A stretch of DNA of 64,000 nt from Nostoc sp. 'Peltigera membranacea cyanobiont' 210A (GTDB lineage: Bacteria; Cyanobacteriota; Cyanobacteriia; Cyanobacteriales; Nostocaceae). This document shows, piece by piece, positions 33,152 to 41,904 of the stretch. Numbering within the stretch: position 1 is the stretch's first letter; each line of letters starts with the position of its first letter. Position numbers and translations under genes: made by a program. The stretch lies in NCBI RefSeq assembly GCF_002246015.1, contig NZ_NOLJ01000011.1:94295-158294 (forward strand), written 5' to 3'. The notes below the pieces were generated by a model. The model saw only the letters and a list, made by a program, of their open reading frames with translations, was not told where the DNA came from and searched no databases.

Positions 33152-33328
33152 ATGCTAAATAAAGCTTTATTAACGAGTCCTCGCAAATTGAGTATATCTA
33201 CAACAATCAGTCAATCGATGATGAGTAAGCATTTTTGCCCTAACTGTTCAGACATCTTACTCCGTCATGCGCGTTTGGGAGAACTTTACTGGCGCTGTAG
33301 TTACTGCTATCAGGAAATGCCCATTTAG
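33152..33328 (+). CDS. Small zinc-ribbon protein
   Basis: 58 residues from the ATG at 33152; the GTG at 33143 is a less likely start. The conserved part is SKHFCPNCSDILLRHARLGE then YWRCSYCYQEMP, with two CxxC knuckles (CPNC and CSYC) that should bind one zinc. Short proteins with this ending are common in filamentous cyanobacteria and unstudied; the second ATG in front of SKHF could also be the true start. No neighbour suggests a role. Confidence 0.6.
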   Translation: MLNKALLTSPRKLSISTTISQSMMSKHFCPNCSDILLRHARLGELYWRCSYCYQEMPI

Positions 33329-33739
33329 AAAACGGGGGTGGTAGACTAACGTGCCATCAGCACTACCACTAACCTAAAAAATCATAAATAGGTTAATTAA
33401 TAGTTAACGTTCAACTAAGCTTATGTCATTATTTATGATTTAAATTAAAATATTTATAACCATCTATTTTTTAGACATAACACTAATTTTGCAGCACAAT
33501 TTATTTAACTTTTAATACTAGAGTCAAAATTCCCACTATTCTGCCTCGATTTATTATTTATGCAACGCCTTTTGAACACCTGCAAGCATAACTATAGCGG
33601 TTCTCGGCCCAAGTGATGTACAAGAACCCCTCCCCCAACCCCCTCCCCGCAAGCGAAGAGGGGCTAAGATGTACCTCATGTGATTAGGAAACGCTATAGC
33701 AACTTGGGTTAATACTTATGAATGAGTCTGCTAATAAAA
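33329..33739. other. Intergenic region with a G/C-run repeat
   Basis: The only structure is at 33626-33668, where ACCCCTCCCCCAACCCCC meets AGCGAAGAGGGG, a member of the 'ccctcccc...gggg' repeat also found at 40940-41012 and 42815-42915. The short stem CCCCGCAAGCGAAGAGGGG may form a weak hairpin. Otherwise AT-rich and without genes. Confidence 0.45.
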
Positions 33740-34942
33740 TTATTGCCTGAACAACGCCCAAGCCAAAAACCTCTCAGTGTAATACAACGCTAATTGATTG
33801 CTCACACCGTTGAAAACAGCATCAAAAGCGTGTTCTGCCCAAGGAATTTCTAGAAAAACCGCAGTGTTACCAGAGTCATGTAAACGTTCGTACATCTGTC
33901 TGCCAAATCGCGCTTGCACCAAATGGTCACGACTGCCGTAAATTAATAAAGTTGGCGGTAAAGGGTGCGTTAGGTAATTTATCGGTGAAGCAATTTCATA
34001 CCGATTAGGCAATTCTTCTAAAGAACCACCAAGAAATGCTTTTAAAACAGCGCGAGAATTTATCGGATCGGGATTTGGTGGTGTTTTGTATCCTTCAGTT
34101 AAGTTAACAGGCCCGTAATAGTTCACTACAGCACGAATGGGTGGTGCATCGGGTTGATAAGCCGCTAGCATTGCTAGATGTGCCCCAGCAGAACGTCCTA
34201 AAAGTACCATACGTTCTGAATCGGCTTCATATTCAGCTGCATGTTTGCGAATAAAATTTAGGGCTGTACGCACATCATCTAACTGAGAGGGAAACTGATA
34301 TTGAGGTGCGTGTCGATAGTCGATCGCAAATACCGTATATCCATGATTAGCAATATATTGATTAAACTCGGAATTGGCATGAGTATTGCCATATTGCCAA
34401 GCTCCACCATAAATTACTACCACTGCTGGATATTTCCCTACCTTTGGGGGTTGGTAAACTTCCATTTTTAAAGGCACTCCTTTAGGAGAAGCAAAGAGAA
34501 TATCTTTTTGATGACGCGTTTTCCCTAATGGAATACCCCAGAAGAAATTAACTAAGTCAAAGGGATGGGTTTGCATTTTAGCCCTTACTTGAACGGGAAT
34601 TTGCTCTAGATAATTTGTTCCCAGCCCTTGTTTCATAGCTTTAGCCATCTGCATTTGAGTTGGTGAAATATTCACTAGCACCCATCCACAAATTAGCAAT
34701 CCGATTAAACTGAAAATGCAAACTAAACGTTGTAGTTGACGGCGACGGATATAGAATAAAGACAGCAATAAAAAGATAAAATTTAATAATAATAACCAAG
34801 GACTCACTTCTGGCGCTCCTACCGCTAGTGTGAGTAAAAACATATTTGGAGCAGGAAGAAGAATCCAAGCACTAAGAAATAGACTTGCAAAACTGAGTAA
34901 TAATGCAAGCGATGATAAAAATATTTTGGGTTTAACAAACAT
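33740..34942 (-). CDS. Membrane-anchored alpha/beta hydrolase (esterase/lipase, HSL-like)
   Basis: 400 residues. The N-terminal 95 residues contain three hydrophobic segments (about 5-30, 33-62, 72-92), so the enzyme is membrane-bound with its catalytic domain attached by a linker. The catalytic domain (about 140-400) shows the oxyanion segment VVIYGGAWQYG (HGGxW-like), the nucleophile elbow GRSAGAHLAML with Ser251, and likely Asp339 (YGSRDH) and His371 (WAEHAFD). This fits the HSL/BD-FAE group of carboxylesterases. The substrate is unknown. Single minus-strand gene. Confidence 0.85.
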   Translation of the reverse strand: MFVKPKIFLSSLALLLSFASLFLSAWILLPAPNMFLLTLAVGAPEVSPWLLLLNFIFLLLSLFYIRRRQLQRLVCIFSLIGLLICGWVLVNISPTQMQMAKAMKQGLGTNYLEQIPVQVRAKMQTHPFDLVNFFWGIPLGKTRHQKDILFASPKGVPLKMEVYQPPKVGKYPAVVVIYGGAWQYGNTHANSEFNQYIANHGYTVFAIDYRHAPQYQFPSQLDDVRTALNFIRKHAAEYEADSERMVLLGRSAGAHLAMLAAYQPDAPPIRAVVNYYGPVNLTEGYKTPPNPDPINSRAVLKAFLGGSLEELPNRYEIASPINYLTHPLPPTLLIYGSRDHLVQARFGRQMYERLHDSGNTAVFLEIPWAEHAFDAVFNGVSNQLALYYTERFLAWALFRQ

Positions 34943-35066
34943 AGCTTAAAATGCGGTAATAATTACTTCAAAGAAGTACAATTTATCCGCTAATACTAAG
35001 GTTGGCAATAGTTATACAGCATAATTCAGAATTCAGGAGTCAGAAGTATAGATGATTGGTCTTTCA

Positions 35067-35086
35067 AGACGCGATAAATCGCGTCT
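35067..35086. repeat. Palindrome of the AGACGCGAT family
   Basis: AGACGCGAT/ATCGCGTCT arms with a 2-base centre. Other copies are at 49672-49691, 59422-59441, and variants near 59465-59515 and 60705-60765. Confidence 0.8.
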
Positions 35087-35206
35087 CTACGTCTGGGTTT
35101 TGGGTTGATATTAACTGTATTTATTTATACCTATTTGGAGACTTAGCTTGTGTACTTTACTAACTTGAAATCTGCTGTATATTATGAATTCTGTTGACAG
35201 CATAAG

Positions 35207-35857
35207 TTATTGCTGTTGTATCTGTTTTTGTACCCACAGACGAAAAGCTTTGAGCGTTGCATTTCTACCTGCTGTTGTACTTTGCTCTAGATATTGGGGA
35301 ATTACTTCAGTTAATGAGAATAGAGGAAAATTTTGACTTTGTTGAGATTCTACATAATGTCCATCTTGCAAAACATTAATTTGGAGCTTTCCTCGCTCAA
35401 AACGCCAAAGTTCAGGCACTTTTAGCGCTTCATAAATATTAGGATGAGTGCGAGAAGTAATATCAATTTCTAGAGCTAAATCTGGAGGAGGATCTACTGC
35501 TAAATCTAGCCGCTTCTTGCCGCGAATCTTGGATTCATTTTTTATATAGAAACACTGATCGGGTTCTATACCTTGAGCCATTGCTTGGTTTTTGAAAGTG
35601 GTAGAACCAAGGCATCTAAACTCAATGTCTAATTCTTCCAAAAGAGCTTTGACTAAATCGCTAATAATTTCTTTATCGTCTTCATGTTCTGGCAGTGGTG
35701 CCATAATCTCCAGTATTCCTCTATCATAAGCAATTCGTGCTGCTCGGTGTTCCCCTAAATCCTCTAGAATTGTTTCCAATTCCTGCCAGGTTACATCTCG
35801 TAGTAGCACTCTTTGTCCTGGTGGAACATGGATGCGCTTTAATTCCAACAACATCAT
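35207..35857 (-). CDS. Uma2 family (DUF820) PD-(D/E)XK nuclease-like protein
   Basis: 216 residues. Typical Uma2 order: VTWQELETILEDLGEHRAAR, GILEIMAPLPEHEDDKEII, LVKALLEELDIEF, and the nuclease-like core DLAVDPPPDLALEIDITS followed by HPNIYEALKVPELWRFE. The D...E-I-D pattern fits the PD-(D/E)XK site, although activity of this huge cyanobacterial family has hardly been tested. Two ATGs in a row (35857 and 35854); GGGAG upstream suits either. A second, more distant Uma2 gene lies at 57070-57696. Solitary gene. Confidence 0.85.
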   Translation of the reverse strand: MMLLELKRIHVPPGQRVLLRDVTWQELETILEDLGEHRAARIAYDRGILEIMAPLPEHEDDKEIISDLVKALLEELDIEFRCLGSTTFKNQAMAQGIEPDQCFYIKNESKIRGKKRLDLAVDPPPDLALEIDITSRTHPNIYEALKVPELWRFERGKLQINVLQDGHYVESQQSQNFPLFSLTEVIPQYLEQSTTAGRNATLKAFRLWVQKQIQQQ

Positions 35858-35954
35858 CTTCGCTCCCAGTAGCTAAAACCTAAATTTAGCTTACTCTAGT
35901 TCAATAATTCGCTGCGACAATTTTTGCTGCTTCATCGCTAGATTTTCAGATACA

Positions 35955-35978
35955 GCGCAGCCTGTCGTTAGACATCGC
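35955..35978. repeat. Small dispersed repeat variant
   Basis: GCGCAGCCTGTCG then TTAGACATCGC, 24 bases, ending in the same ATCGC as the unit in dnaJ. A perfect palindrome containing HIP1, GGAGCGATCGCTCC, follows at 36014-36027. Confidence 0.55.
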
Positions 35979-36050
35979 TTGCTTGAAGAAGCCCTTTATA
36001 GAAGTGTATGCTGGAGCGATCGCTCCAAAAAAGATTACTAGAATAAAAAA

Positions 36051-36075
36051 AACCTCTGGAGTTCCCAGAGGTTTT
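36051..36075 (-). terminator. Bidirectional-type terminator after the M16 peptidase operon
   Basis: Stem AACCTCTGG (36051-36059) with CCAGAGGTT (36065-36073), 5-base loop, a run of A on the left and T on the right. On the minus strand the A-run gives the U-tract, 160 bases after the M16 stop. Confidence 0.75.
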
Positions 36076-36158
36076 GGTTCCTGATTTAGTTTCTACTTGT
36101 TACTCCAATTTTTCCTCAATCATTTCCCGATAATCAAGAAAATTATTTGAACAACAAG

Positions 36159-36186
36159 ATCCCCGACTGTCTAAGAAGTCGGGGAT
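36159..36186. repeat. Stand-alone copy of the GTCGGGGAT palindrome
   Basis: ATCCCCGACT/AGTCGGGGAT with an 8-base centre. The same arms sit inside both MITE copies and in the terminator-like hairpin at 8917-8945. Confidence 0.7.
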
Positions 36187-36236
36187 ATGAGCCTTGCGAT
36201 TTTATTTGGATATTGAGTGTCTACCTATCTACGCTA

Positions 36237-37754
36237 TTAATTCTTCACCTGTGGCTGCGAACCAGGAATCGTTACATCTATTGGTGTCACCTGTTTAGTT
36301 AACTGTGTCAATGGCGGTTGAATGGCGGTTTGATTCCCCACTACTAGAGTCACAATCTTTTCTGGTTTGAGGTATTCTCGTGCTACCCGTTGGACATCGG
36401 CTGCTGTGGTGGCGGCGACGGCTTTTTGATAGCGAAAGAGAAAATCAGCAGGATAGCCGTAATATTCGTATCGCATCAACCGTGATAAGGTTTGGCTGGG
36501 GTCTTGAAAGTTGAACACAAAGGAGTTGAGTGTAGACTCTTTGGCAAAAGCAAGTTCTTTTGCAGTAACTCTTTGAGTTTGGGTGCGCTTGATTTCAGCT
36601 TGTAAGGCTTTGACAAACTGGACGGTAGCATCCGATCGCGTTTCTCCACCAGCGATAAATATGCCAGGATAGTCGTAGCGGGGACTCCACTGGCCGTATA
36701 CAGAGTAAGCTAAACCTTGACGCGATCGCAATTCATTAAATAAGCGTCCACCAAATCCATTTAACACCCCATTTAATACATCCAGCGCGGCATAATCGGG
36801 ACTGTCGAAACGTCCGCCTAAATGCCCGATAAGCACACTACTTTGCGTTAGTTGGGGCTGATTGACAAAAAATACTCCACCTGTGTTAGCTGGCAAAACC
36901 TTTGGTAATGTGGGTTTAGCAATACCTGGGTTACGCTGCCAATTGCCAAACTTAGCTTGAATGAGCGATCGCATTTTCTTACTATCAAAATCGCCCACAA
37001 TCCCCAAAATCATATTATTGGGGTGGAAATATTGCTGATAAAACTTGAGCAAATCCTCACGCTCAACCTTATCCACCGTTGCATACTCGATTGTGCGAGC
37101 ATAAGGGCTATCTTTCCCGTAGATCAATTTCTTAAATTCCCGACTAGCAATCCCATCTGGATTGTCATTACGACGGGCAATGCCACCCTTGGCTTGAGTT
37201 TTCGCCAAGTCTAACTTTTCTTGAGCAAATACAGGCGATCGCAGCACCTCAGCAAACAGCCCAAACACTGTTTCTAAATCTTCACTGAGGGCGTCAAAGC
37301 TAGCACTACCAGAAGCTTCACCAATACCAACTTCCACAGATGCTGCCCGTTGTTCCAATATTTCGTTGAGTTCATCAGACGAATGGTTCTTAGTTCCTCC
37401 AGTTCGCATTACCCCGCCTGTAAAACCAGCCAACCCAACTTTCTCCATTGGTTCCAAGCGATTCCCTGTCCGTACAAACGCTGTACCATTCACCAACGGT
37501 AACTCATGATCTTCCATCAAATACACAACCAAGCCATTTTGCAGCACAAACCGCTCATACTTGGGTAACTTAATCTCAGGTAGCGGTGGTAGCTGCAATT
37601 CTGTGTAATGTTTCGCCTCAGCCGTCGCCGCCAGAGAAAAATTACAAGTTAAAAGTAAACACGCAAAAACAGCAACCAAAGCATAAATCAACCCCTTCCC
37701 ATTTTTGATTTTCAACGCCATCCGCCTTTTATCCTTCACCTTAAACCTCTGCAT
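36237..37754 (-). CDS. M16 family peptidase-like protein, non-catalytic (beta) type
   Basis: 505 residues from the ATG at 37754, which has a good upstream GGAAGAGAG; a longer frame reaching 37829 would overlap the neighbouring gene and adds a basic repeat-derived tail, so I reject it. Signal peptide or anchor at about 16-45 (LIYALVAVFACLLLTCNFSLA). The two M16 half-domains follow (LQNGLVVYLMEDHELPLVNG; later LRSRQGLAYSVYGQW). The zinc motif HxxEH is replaced by AGFTGGVMRTG, so this subunit should not cleave. It is paired with the active gene just upstream, as alpha/beta processing-peptidase-like dimers in the periplasm. Confidence 0.85.
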   Translation of the reverse strand: MQRFKVKDKRRMALKIKNGKGLIYALVAVFACLLLTCNFSLAATAEAKHYTELQLPPLPEIKLPKYERFVLQNGLVVYLMEDHELPLVNGTAFVRTGNRLEPMEKVGLAGFTGGVMRTGGTKNHSSDELNEILEQRAASVEVGIGEASGSASFDALSEDLETVFGLFAEVLRSPVFAQEKLDLAKTQAKGGIARRNDNPDGIASREFKKLIYGKDSPYARTIEYATVDKVEREDLLKFYQQYFHPNNMILGIVGDFDSKKMRSLIQAKFGNWQRNPGIAKPTLPKVLPANTGGVFFVNQPQLTQSSVLIGHLGGRFDSPDYAALDVLNGVLNGFGGRLFNELRSRQGLAYSVYGQWSPRYDYPGIFIAGGETRSDATVQFVKALQAEIKRTQTQRVTAKELAFAKESTLNSFVFNFQDPSQTLSRLMRYEYYGYPADFLFRYQKAVAATTAADVQRVAREYLKPEKIVTLVVGNQTAIQPPLTQLTKQVTPIDVTIPGSQPQVKN

Positions 37755-37800
37755 ATCTCTCTTCCTTCGCGCCCTTTGCGCCCTTTGCGGTTCGTTTCTC

Positions 37801-39444
37801 TTAAGCTTCTTTCGACAACAACTTCCCAATCGTGCGATTTTTCGGCGTAAAAGTCTCCTTTGCCACCCGTTGAATATCAGCCGTCGTCACCGCCGAAATG
37901 TCATCCAACTGCTTAAACAAATTCCGCCAAGAGCCAGTTTTCACCTCATATTCCAACAATTGTTGAGCCATGCCCATATTGGAATCAAGAGTGCGTAACA
38001 AACCCGCCCGTGCTTGAGTTTTCACCCGTTGCAAATCAGCCGCCGCTACAGGCTCAGTTTTTAATTTGTCAATTTCTTGACGCAAAGCCACCGCCAACTC
38101 ATCAACTGTATGACCAGGAGATGTGAGAGCATAGAAAAAGATCAAGTTTGGGTATTTATCTCCAGGAAATCCACTGTAACCTTGAGCACTTAGCGCCAAA
38201 CGCTGCTTTTCTACCAAAGACTTATATAGCCGCGACGTGCGCCCATCACTTAATAAACTGCCAATGATTTCATAGACGGCATTATCTGGATGAGTAATCG
38301 CCGGACGATGATAACCTTCTAAATACCAGGGTTGAGAAGGTAGTTGTAAAGTAACTTCCCGTGTTTGCTGTTGTGACGGTTCCACCGGGATTTGTTCAAC
38401 AGCTTTGGTTTTGGCTTGAAAACGGCCAAAATAAGTTTGCGCTAGTTTTTTCACCTGAGTGGGATTGACATCTCCGACAATAGCAATGGTCAAATTACTT
38501 GGTACGTAGTGAGTATCAAAAAACTTTTGGACATCTTCTGGTGTCAGATTGCGGATATCTTGGTCATAACCAATTACCGGACGCCTGTAGGGATGGGCTT
38601 TGTAAGCAGTATCGATAAACTTTTCCACCATCAATCCAATGGGTGAATTCTCTATCCGCATCCGTCGTTCTTCTAAAATGACATCTTTCTCTTTATAAAA
38701 CTCACGACGAATTACCGGATCGAGAAATCGCTCCGACTCCAACGACATCCAAAGTTCTAGCTTATTGGCAGGAAAGCTATAAAAATAACGAGTGGCTTCA
38801 GTAGAAGTATTGGCATTTAAACCCACACCTCCCGATTGTTCGACAATTTGCCCCAATTCATTTTGCTTGACTAGTTTGCCGGCTTGCGATTCCACTTGCT
38901 CAAACTGAGTTTGTAACCGAACAACTTCAGCTTTTTTGCCATCGGCTTTCGCTGTTTTAATTTGAGCATTCAATTGCTCTAAGGTATCTAGTAGCGGTTT
39001 TTCTTTTTTGTAGTCTTGTGTACCAATGCGCGTTGTGCCTTTAAACGCCAAATGTTCCAAAAAGTGAGCTACACCAGTTTTGCCATCTGGCTCATCCACA
39101 CCACCAACATTTGCATAAGTAAGAAAAGAAACTACGGGCGCTTGATGCCGTTCCAAAACAATGAATTTCAAACCATTGTCGAGGCGAAACTCCGTTAACT
39201 GCTTGATGACTCGATCTAGATAAGGTTGAATTGAACTTTGAACTGGCGGGGTTTGAGCTTTAATTTCTTGAGGAGGAGGTGCTGTCTGAGTTTGAGCTAG
39301 AGCAACTTCTGGCAGCAATCCCCACGAGAAGATAATTAAAGTCAAGAAAATGACAAATAACTGCCGCAATATGACAGATACTCGATCTGACCAATCCAAA
39401 ATCCCCAATCTAAAATCTAAAATTGACCGACTATTCTGGTTCAT
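37801..39444 (-). CDS. M16 family zinc peptidase, catalytic type
   Basis: 547 residues. The active site HFLEH (His127, Glu130, His131) is intact in TGVAHFLEHLAFKGT, with the further ligand glutamate in NTSTEATRYFYS. The N-terminus has a hydrophobic segment (about 27-50: LFVIFLTLIIFSWGLLPEVALA), so the enzyme is exported. An unusual lysine-rich insertion lies after the zinc motif (about 140-185, with DGKKAEVVRLQ). M16 enzymes degrade or process peptides inside a closed chamber formed by two halves. Here the second half is probably the non-catalytic partner encoded 46 bases downstream. The first ~20 residues derive from an AT-rich repeat, so the start may be further in. Confidence 0.88.
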   Translation of the reverse strand: MNQNSRSILDFRLGILDWSDRVSVILRQLFVIFLTLIIFSWGLLPEVALAQTQTAPPPQEIKAQTPPVQSSIQPYLDRVIKQLTEFRLDNGLKFIVLERHQAPVVSFLTYANVGGVDEPDGKTGVAHFLEHLAFKGTTRIGTQDYKKEKPLLDTLEQLNAQIKTAKADGKKAEVVRLQTQFEQVESQAGKLVKQNELGQIVEQSGGVGLNANTSTEATRYFYSFPANKLELWMSLESERFLDPVIRREFYKEKDVILEERRMRIENSPIGLMVEKFIDTAYKAHPYRRPVIGYDQDIRNLTPEDVQKFFDTHYVPSNLTIAIVGDVNPTQVKKLAQTYFGRFQAKTKAVEQIPVEPSQQQTREVTLQLPSQPWYLEGYHRPAITHPDNAVYEIIGSLLSDGRTSRLYKSLVEKQRLALSAQGYSGFPGDKYPNLIFFYALTSPGHTVDELAVALRQEIDKLKTEPVAAADLQRVKTQARAGLLRTLDSNMGMAQQLLEYEVKTGSWRNLFKQLDDISAVTTADIQRVAKETFTPKNRTIGKLLSKEA

Positions 39445-39595
39445 AAGCGAAAATTAAGATAAAGTTACATTACCTAAATAACAGGATACTTAGCAAAAGA
39501 GCGTTAATCTTGTATTAAGCTTTCAGTAGCTCCTAGTACTTGACATTAGATAATAATGCTACAAGTCCTGTTACGGATATCTAACCATAACTGTT

Positions 39596-40210
39596 ATGCG
39601 AGTTTTTAATTCTTCCCCACCTTCAGAGGCTCAGACGCGCACCCGAATTTTAGAGGCAGCACAACGGTTGTTTGCTTCTAAGGGATTTGACGGTACTACC
39701 ACCCGTGACTTAGCACAAGCGGCAAGTGTAGCTGAAGGCACTCTATTTCGTCATTTTCCGAATAAAAAAGCAATTTTGGTGGAAGTAGCCACAAGTGGCT
39801 GGGTAGAGATTCTCACAGATTTGCTCACAGAATTAAGTGAAATGGGCAGCTATAAAGCTGTCGCTCAGGTGATGCGCCGTCGGATGTGGAATTTCCAAAA
39901 AAATGCCGATTTGATGCGCGTCTGTTTTATGGAGGTGCAATTTCACCCCGATTTGCGCGATCGCATTCAATTAGAAGTCATTACCAAAATGACAGATGTC
40001 GGCGAAGCATTCTTTCAAACAGCGATGGATAAAGGTATTTATCGTCAAGGAGACGCGAAGCTAGTTGCGAAAGTTTTCTTAGGAATGTTTGCGATCGCAG
40101 GTTTTTCCAACAACACCCTCATCGAACCTGACGCTTCTCCCCAACAAATGCAGGAAATGGCCGAAGGACTCGCTGATATCTTTCTTAATGGTGTCTTGGT
40201 TAAAGAGTGA
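39596..40210 (+). CDS. TetR family transcriptional regulator
   Basis: 204 residues. The N-terminal DNA-binding domain (about 14-62) has the TetR pattern: RILEAAQRLFASKGFDGTTT, RDLAQAASVAEGTLFRHFPNK, with the helix-turn-helix in the middle. The ligand-binding part is all-helical and has the typical dimer region. It is divergent from the M16 peptidase operon with 151 bases between starts, so it may control that operon or itself; no operator palindrome was identified. The ligand is unknown. Confidence 0.88.
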   Translation: MRVFNSSPPSEAQTRTRILEAAQRLFASKGFDGTTTRDLAQAASVAEGTLFRHFPNKKAILVEVATSGWVEILTDLLTELSEMGSYKAVAQVMRRRMWNFQKNADLMRVCFMEVQFHPDLRDRIQLEVITKMTDVGEAFFQTAMDKGIYRQGDAKLVAKVFLGMFAIAGFSNNTLIEPDASPQQMQEMAEGLADIFLNGVLVKE

Positions 40211-40211
40211 G

Positions 40212-40279
40212 GAGTTATGAGTTATGAATTATGAATTATGAATTTTAACTCTTAACTCCTAACTCCTAACTCCTAACTA
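40212..40279. repeat. Heptamer repeat array between convergent genes
   Basis: GAGTTAT twice, GAATTAT twice, GAATTTT, then several (T)AACTCCT units. The stop codon of the DUF4332 gene (40273-40275) lies in the last unit, so the array has grown up to the coding end. Confidence 0.8.
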
Positions 40280-40713
40280 ATGATTGCTTTAGCTTGCTGA
40301 CTCCACTGTTGTACTAGCTCAATTGCTGGACACAAATCTCGGCGCTGCATTGTTGCTACCTGCAAGCGCATAATTTGTTGGTGCAATCTGTGAGTGGGAG
40401 TTTGAGCTAACTGGACTACAGAAACAATACCTGCATGAAGCAATAAACCACAATATTGTGTCCCGACACTGGGAATACGTGCCAAGTCAGCTAAAGCCAT
40501 CCATTTATTTACATACTGAAGATGAATCTGTAGTTTATTTGCTAACGCTAGTCTTGACTCTAGAGTTTTCCCTTGTTTGACTAAAGCTACTGTGCTAATA
40601 ATCCCACAATTTTGGAGTTGAGATTGTTCTTCGTGGCTCAGTCCAGGTAATTCCTCAATTGGCCAATCACGAGATTGGATAGTAGTTCTACTATCTTTGT
40701 GTTTAGCAGACAT
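40273..40713 (-). CDS. DUF4332 (helix-hairpin-helix) protein
   Basis: 146 residues. Two helix-hairpin-helix-like halves: IEELPGLSHEEQSQLQNCGI with TVALVKQ, and LADLARIPSVGTQYCGLLLHAGIVSVVQLAQ. This is the DUF4332 pattern, related to DNA-binding HhH domains. A C-terminal helical part follows (LCPAIELVQQWSQQ). The function is unknown; it may bind DNA or the ends of a larger complex. Single gene, convergent with the TetR gene. Confidence 0.8.
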   Translation of the reverse strand: MSAKHKDSRTTIQSRDWPIEELPGLSHEEQSQLQNCGIISTVALVKQGKTLESRLALANKLQIHLQYVNKWMALADLARIPSVGTQYCGLLLHAGIVSVVQLAQTPTHRLHQQIMRLQVATMQRRDLCPAIELVQQWSQQAKAIIS

Positions 40714-41061
40714 TTTTGAAATAAAAATATAGGCTTGTTTAAATATTGTGACAGTTGTTTATTCGCAAAATTACGCTCTTACAGTTTAGTGTTTGTATTG
40801 ACGTGCAATTTTAAGCCAACTTTCTGCAATGCCATTGCATCGACTGACAATGCGATTTTTCGCCTGACAAACATTAGATATCTTGCAAAACTCCCTAACA
40901 GCCCCTAATATTATGTCCGGGTAAGTGACCATAATAACCGGAACCCCACCCCGCAAAAGCTCCGCTCTAGCTCCCCTCCCCGCTTGCGGGGAGGGGTTGG
41001 GGGTGGGGTTCTTTTATTATGGGTGATTTGGCAGACATGATATAACCAAACGCATTGACAG
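40714..41061. other. Intergenic region with a C/G-run inverted repeat
   Basis: About 348 bases. A hairpin of CCCCACCCC...GGGGTGGGG type covers 40940-41012: AACCCCACCCC pairs with GGGGTGGGGTT, enclosing CTCCCCTCCCCGCTTGCGGG with its own stem. It is a dispersed repeat shared with 33626-33668 and 42815-42915. It lies after the stop of the methyltransferase gene (minus strand) and could end its transcript. Confidence 0.55.
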
Positions 41062-41805
41062 CTATTTTAGGCAGGTAATGCCGATCATATCGGGATAGTC
41101 AATGTAATCCTGCCAGAACTCGGAGTCAAATTTCTCTATGCCTTTGGGAGAGACTATTGGATGGTGCCAGCGGATCTCTTTAAAACCAGCACTCATCAAG
41201 GCCCATTCATAAGTCGCTTTGCTGAGGTAGTAGTTATCAATACTAATAGACTCACCGTCATCAGGAATGCTCAATGTTAAGGTTATGGGCGTACCTTCCT
41301 TGAGCGACTGGGCACATCTCCTAACAATGCCATATTTCTGATGTTTATCATAAAACTCTGGAAGCAGTTCTAAATTATTATTCAAACTGACGAATCGACC
41401 ACCAGGTTTAAGATGAATTGCTATGGCCTGACACATTTTAAGTAGTTGCTCTTTAGTTGAAGCGTAATTGAGCAAGTAGGAGGCTACCACAAGATCGAAG
41501 CTGCCAATAGAAGCAATTTCCATGACATCACCGATGATATATTCAATTTCAAGTGGAACAGAGGCTTCTTCAAGTCTTGCCAATTTGATCATTTCTGAGG
41601 AAATATCCACACCAACCAAACGTGCAGCGCCATTCTGTTTGAGCAATCGTGTGAAAAATCCTTCTCCACAAGCTAGATCGAGGATTGATTTTCCGGCAAC
41701 ATCTCCGATCAAATTTAAGTATGTATATGCCTCACCATACAAGCGATAAGGCAATTTGTTAAGTTTTTGAAACTGGAGAGCGATGTTATCATACTCGGCT
41801 GCCAT
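41062..41805 (-). CDS. Class I SAM-dependent methyltransferase
   Basis: 247 residues. Motif I SILDLACGEGFFTRLL is at about 40-55, the acidic strand end LVGVDISSEMI at about 63-73, motif post-I IEYIIGDVMEI and FDLVVASYLLNY, then LKPGGRFVSLNNN. This is the pattern of small-molecule methyltransferases. The substrate is unknown; the aromatic pocket region (YDKHQKYGIVRRC) is not diagnostic. The PhzF-type gene is upstream on the same strand, 99 bases away, so the two could be related in a pathway, but this is not certain. Confidence 0.85.
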   Translation of the reverse strand: MAAEYDNIALQFQKLNKLPYRLYGEAYTYLNLIGDVAGKSILDLACGEGFFTRLLKQNGAARLVGVDISSEMIKLARLEEASVPLEIEYIIGDVMEIASIGSFDLVVASYLLNYASTKEQLLKMCQAIAIHLKPGGRFVSLNNNLELLPEFYDKHQKYGIVRRCAQSLKEGTPITLTLSIPDDGESISIDNYYLSKATYEWALMSAGFKEIRWHHPIVSPKGIEKFDSEFWQDYIDYPDMIGITCLK

Positions 41806-41904
41806 TTTTTCACCTCGCTTGCAAGTTTTTTATTAAAGGATGTCTGAAAAGTTAAATTCTATGCTTGCTACCTCAACATCAACCTTACTCGCAGCGACAT
41901 TTAC

